From positions 1 to 5,880 of the forward strand of contig JAVHPX010000006.1 of NCBI GenBank assembly GCA_036170795.1: DNA of 5,880 nucleotides, in the 5' to 3' direction. This DNA is from UBA8515 sp036170795. GTDB taxonomy: Bacteria; Patescibacteriota; Minisyncoccia; Phycocordibacterales; UBA9973. Positions 5,820 to 5,880 of the stretch are shown piece after piece (the first letter of the stretch is position 1; each line of letters opens with the position of its first letter). The position numbers were made by a program, and so were the translations under genes. The notes beneath the pieces were generated by a model. The model was not told the DNA's origin, ran no database searches, and was given only the letters and a program-made list of their open reading frames with translations.

Positions 5820-5880
5820 ATTTATCTTTAATAAAAAATAAAATAATTATTACGCATATCAATTCCTTATAAACCACTAA

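Noticed and set aside
5828..5857. Nine-codon minus-strand frame upstream of the methyltransferase, with AAGGA upstream
   Set aside because: It is too short to support as a gene, is out of frame with the methyltransferase, and lies too close to the window edge to judge.
1..5880. Alternative genetic code with TGA read as glycine
   Set aside because: All long genes read through in the standard code without in-frame TGA, and the conserved blocks stay in frame.
1..5880. CRISPR array or insertion sequence
   Set aside because: There are no regularly spaced direct repeats, no recognisable transposase, and no terminal inverted repeats around any gene.

Overview
This is an AT-rich bacterial window in which every supported gene lies on the minus strand. 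It most likely comes from a Patescibacteria/CPR genome. The best evidence is the 693-residue membrane protein. It starts with a short helical N-terminal module (EDLINFIQ... followed by GWHSDDIAEAFRK) joined by a proline-rich linker to one membrane segment, a layout I associate with CPR genomes. The small membrane-anchored methyltransferase and stand-alone VKOR agree with this. The stop codons seen are TAA and TAG. The long genes need no in-frame TGA, so TGA recoding (Gracilibacteria/SR1 type) is not supported. No gene has a convincing Shine-Dalgarno sequence.

Layout in direction of transcription (right to left). First comes a three-gene run: a membrane-anchored class I SAM methyltransferase (5819-5250), a large one-pass surface protein (5226-3145) and a stand-alone VKOR-family disulfide oxidoreductase (3143-2724). 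The last two are separated by a single base. A tRNA-His(GTG) gene follows (2610-2535), with its own promoter and a bidirectional terminator embedded in a perfect 27-bp inverted repeat. About 375 bases without a recognisable gene come next (2164-2488 is the odd core). They contain several hairpins and a GC-rich patch unlike the surrounding DNA. Finally there is a two-gene run: a GT-B glycosyltransferase-like protein (2125-932), then an archaeal-type S-adenosylmethionine synthetase (895 to beyond the left edge).

How the parts may work together. The large protein has only four cysteines, all in the last 85 residues and on the predicted outer side of the membrane. VKOR is the enzyme that drives disulfide formation outside the membrane, so the tight coupling suggests an enzyme-substrate link. 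The SAM synthetase makes the cofactor used by the methyltransferase, although the two lie in different operons. Two genes have an extended -10 motif (TGATATAAT or TGATATACT) ending only 7-9 bases before the ATG, which predicts leaderless mRNAs.

The points most worth a second look are the inverted repeat that copies the tRNA-His 3' end, the leaderless promoters and their palindromes, the VKOR/four-cysteine protein pair, and the structured GC-rich intergenic block. I did not find a clear new defence or mobile system.
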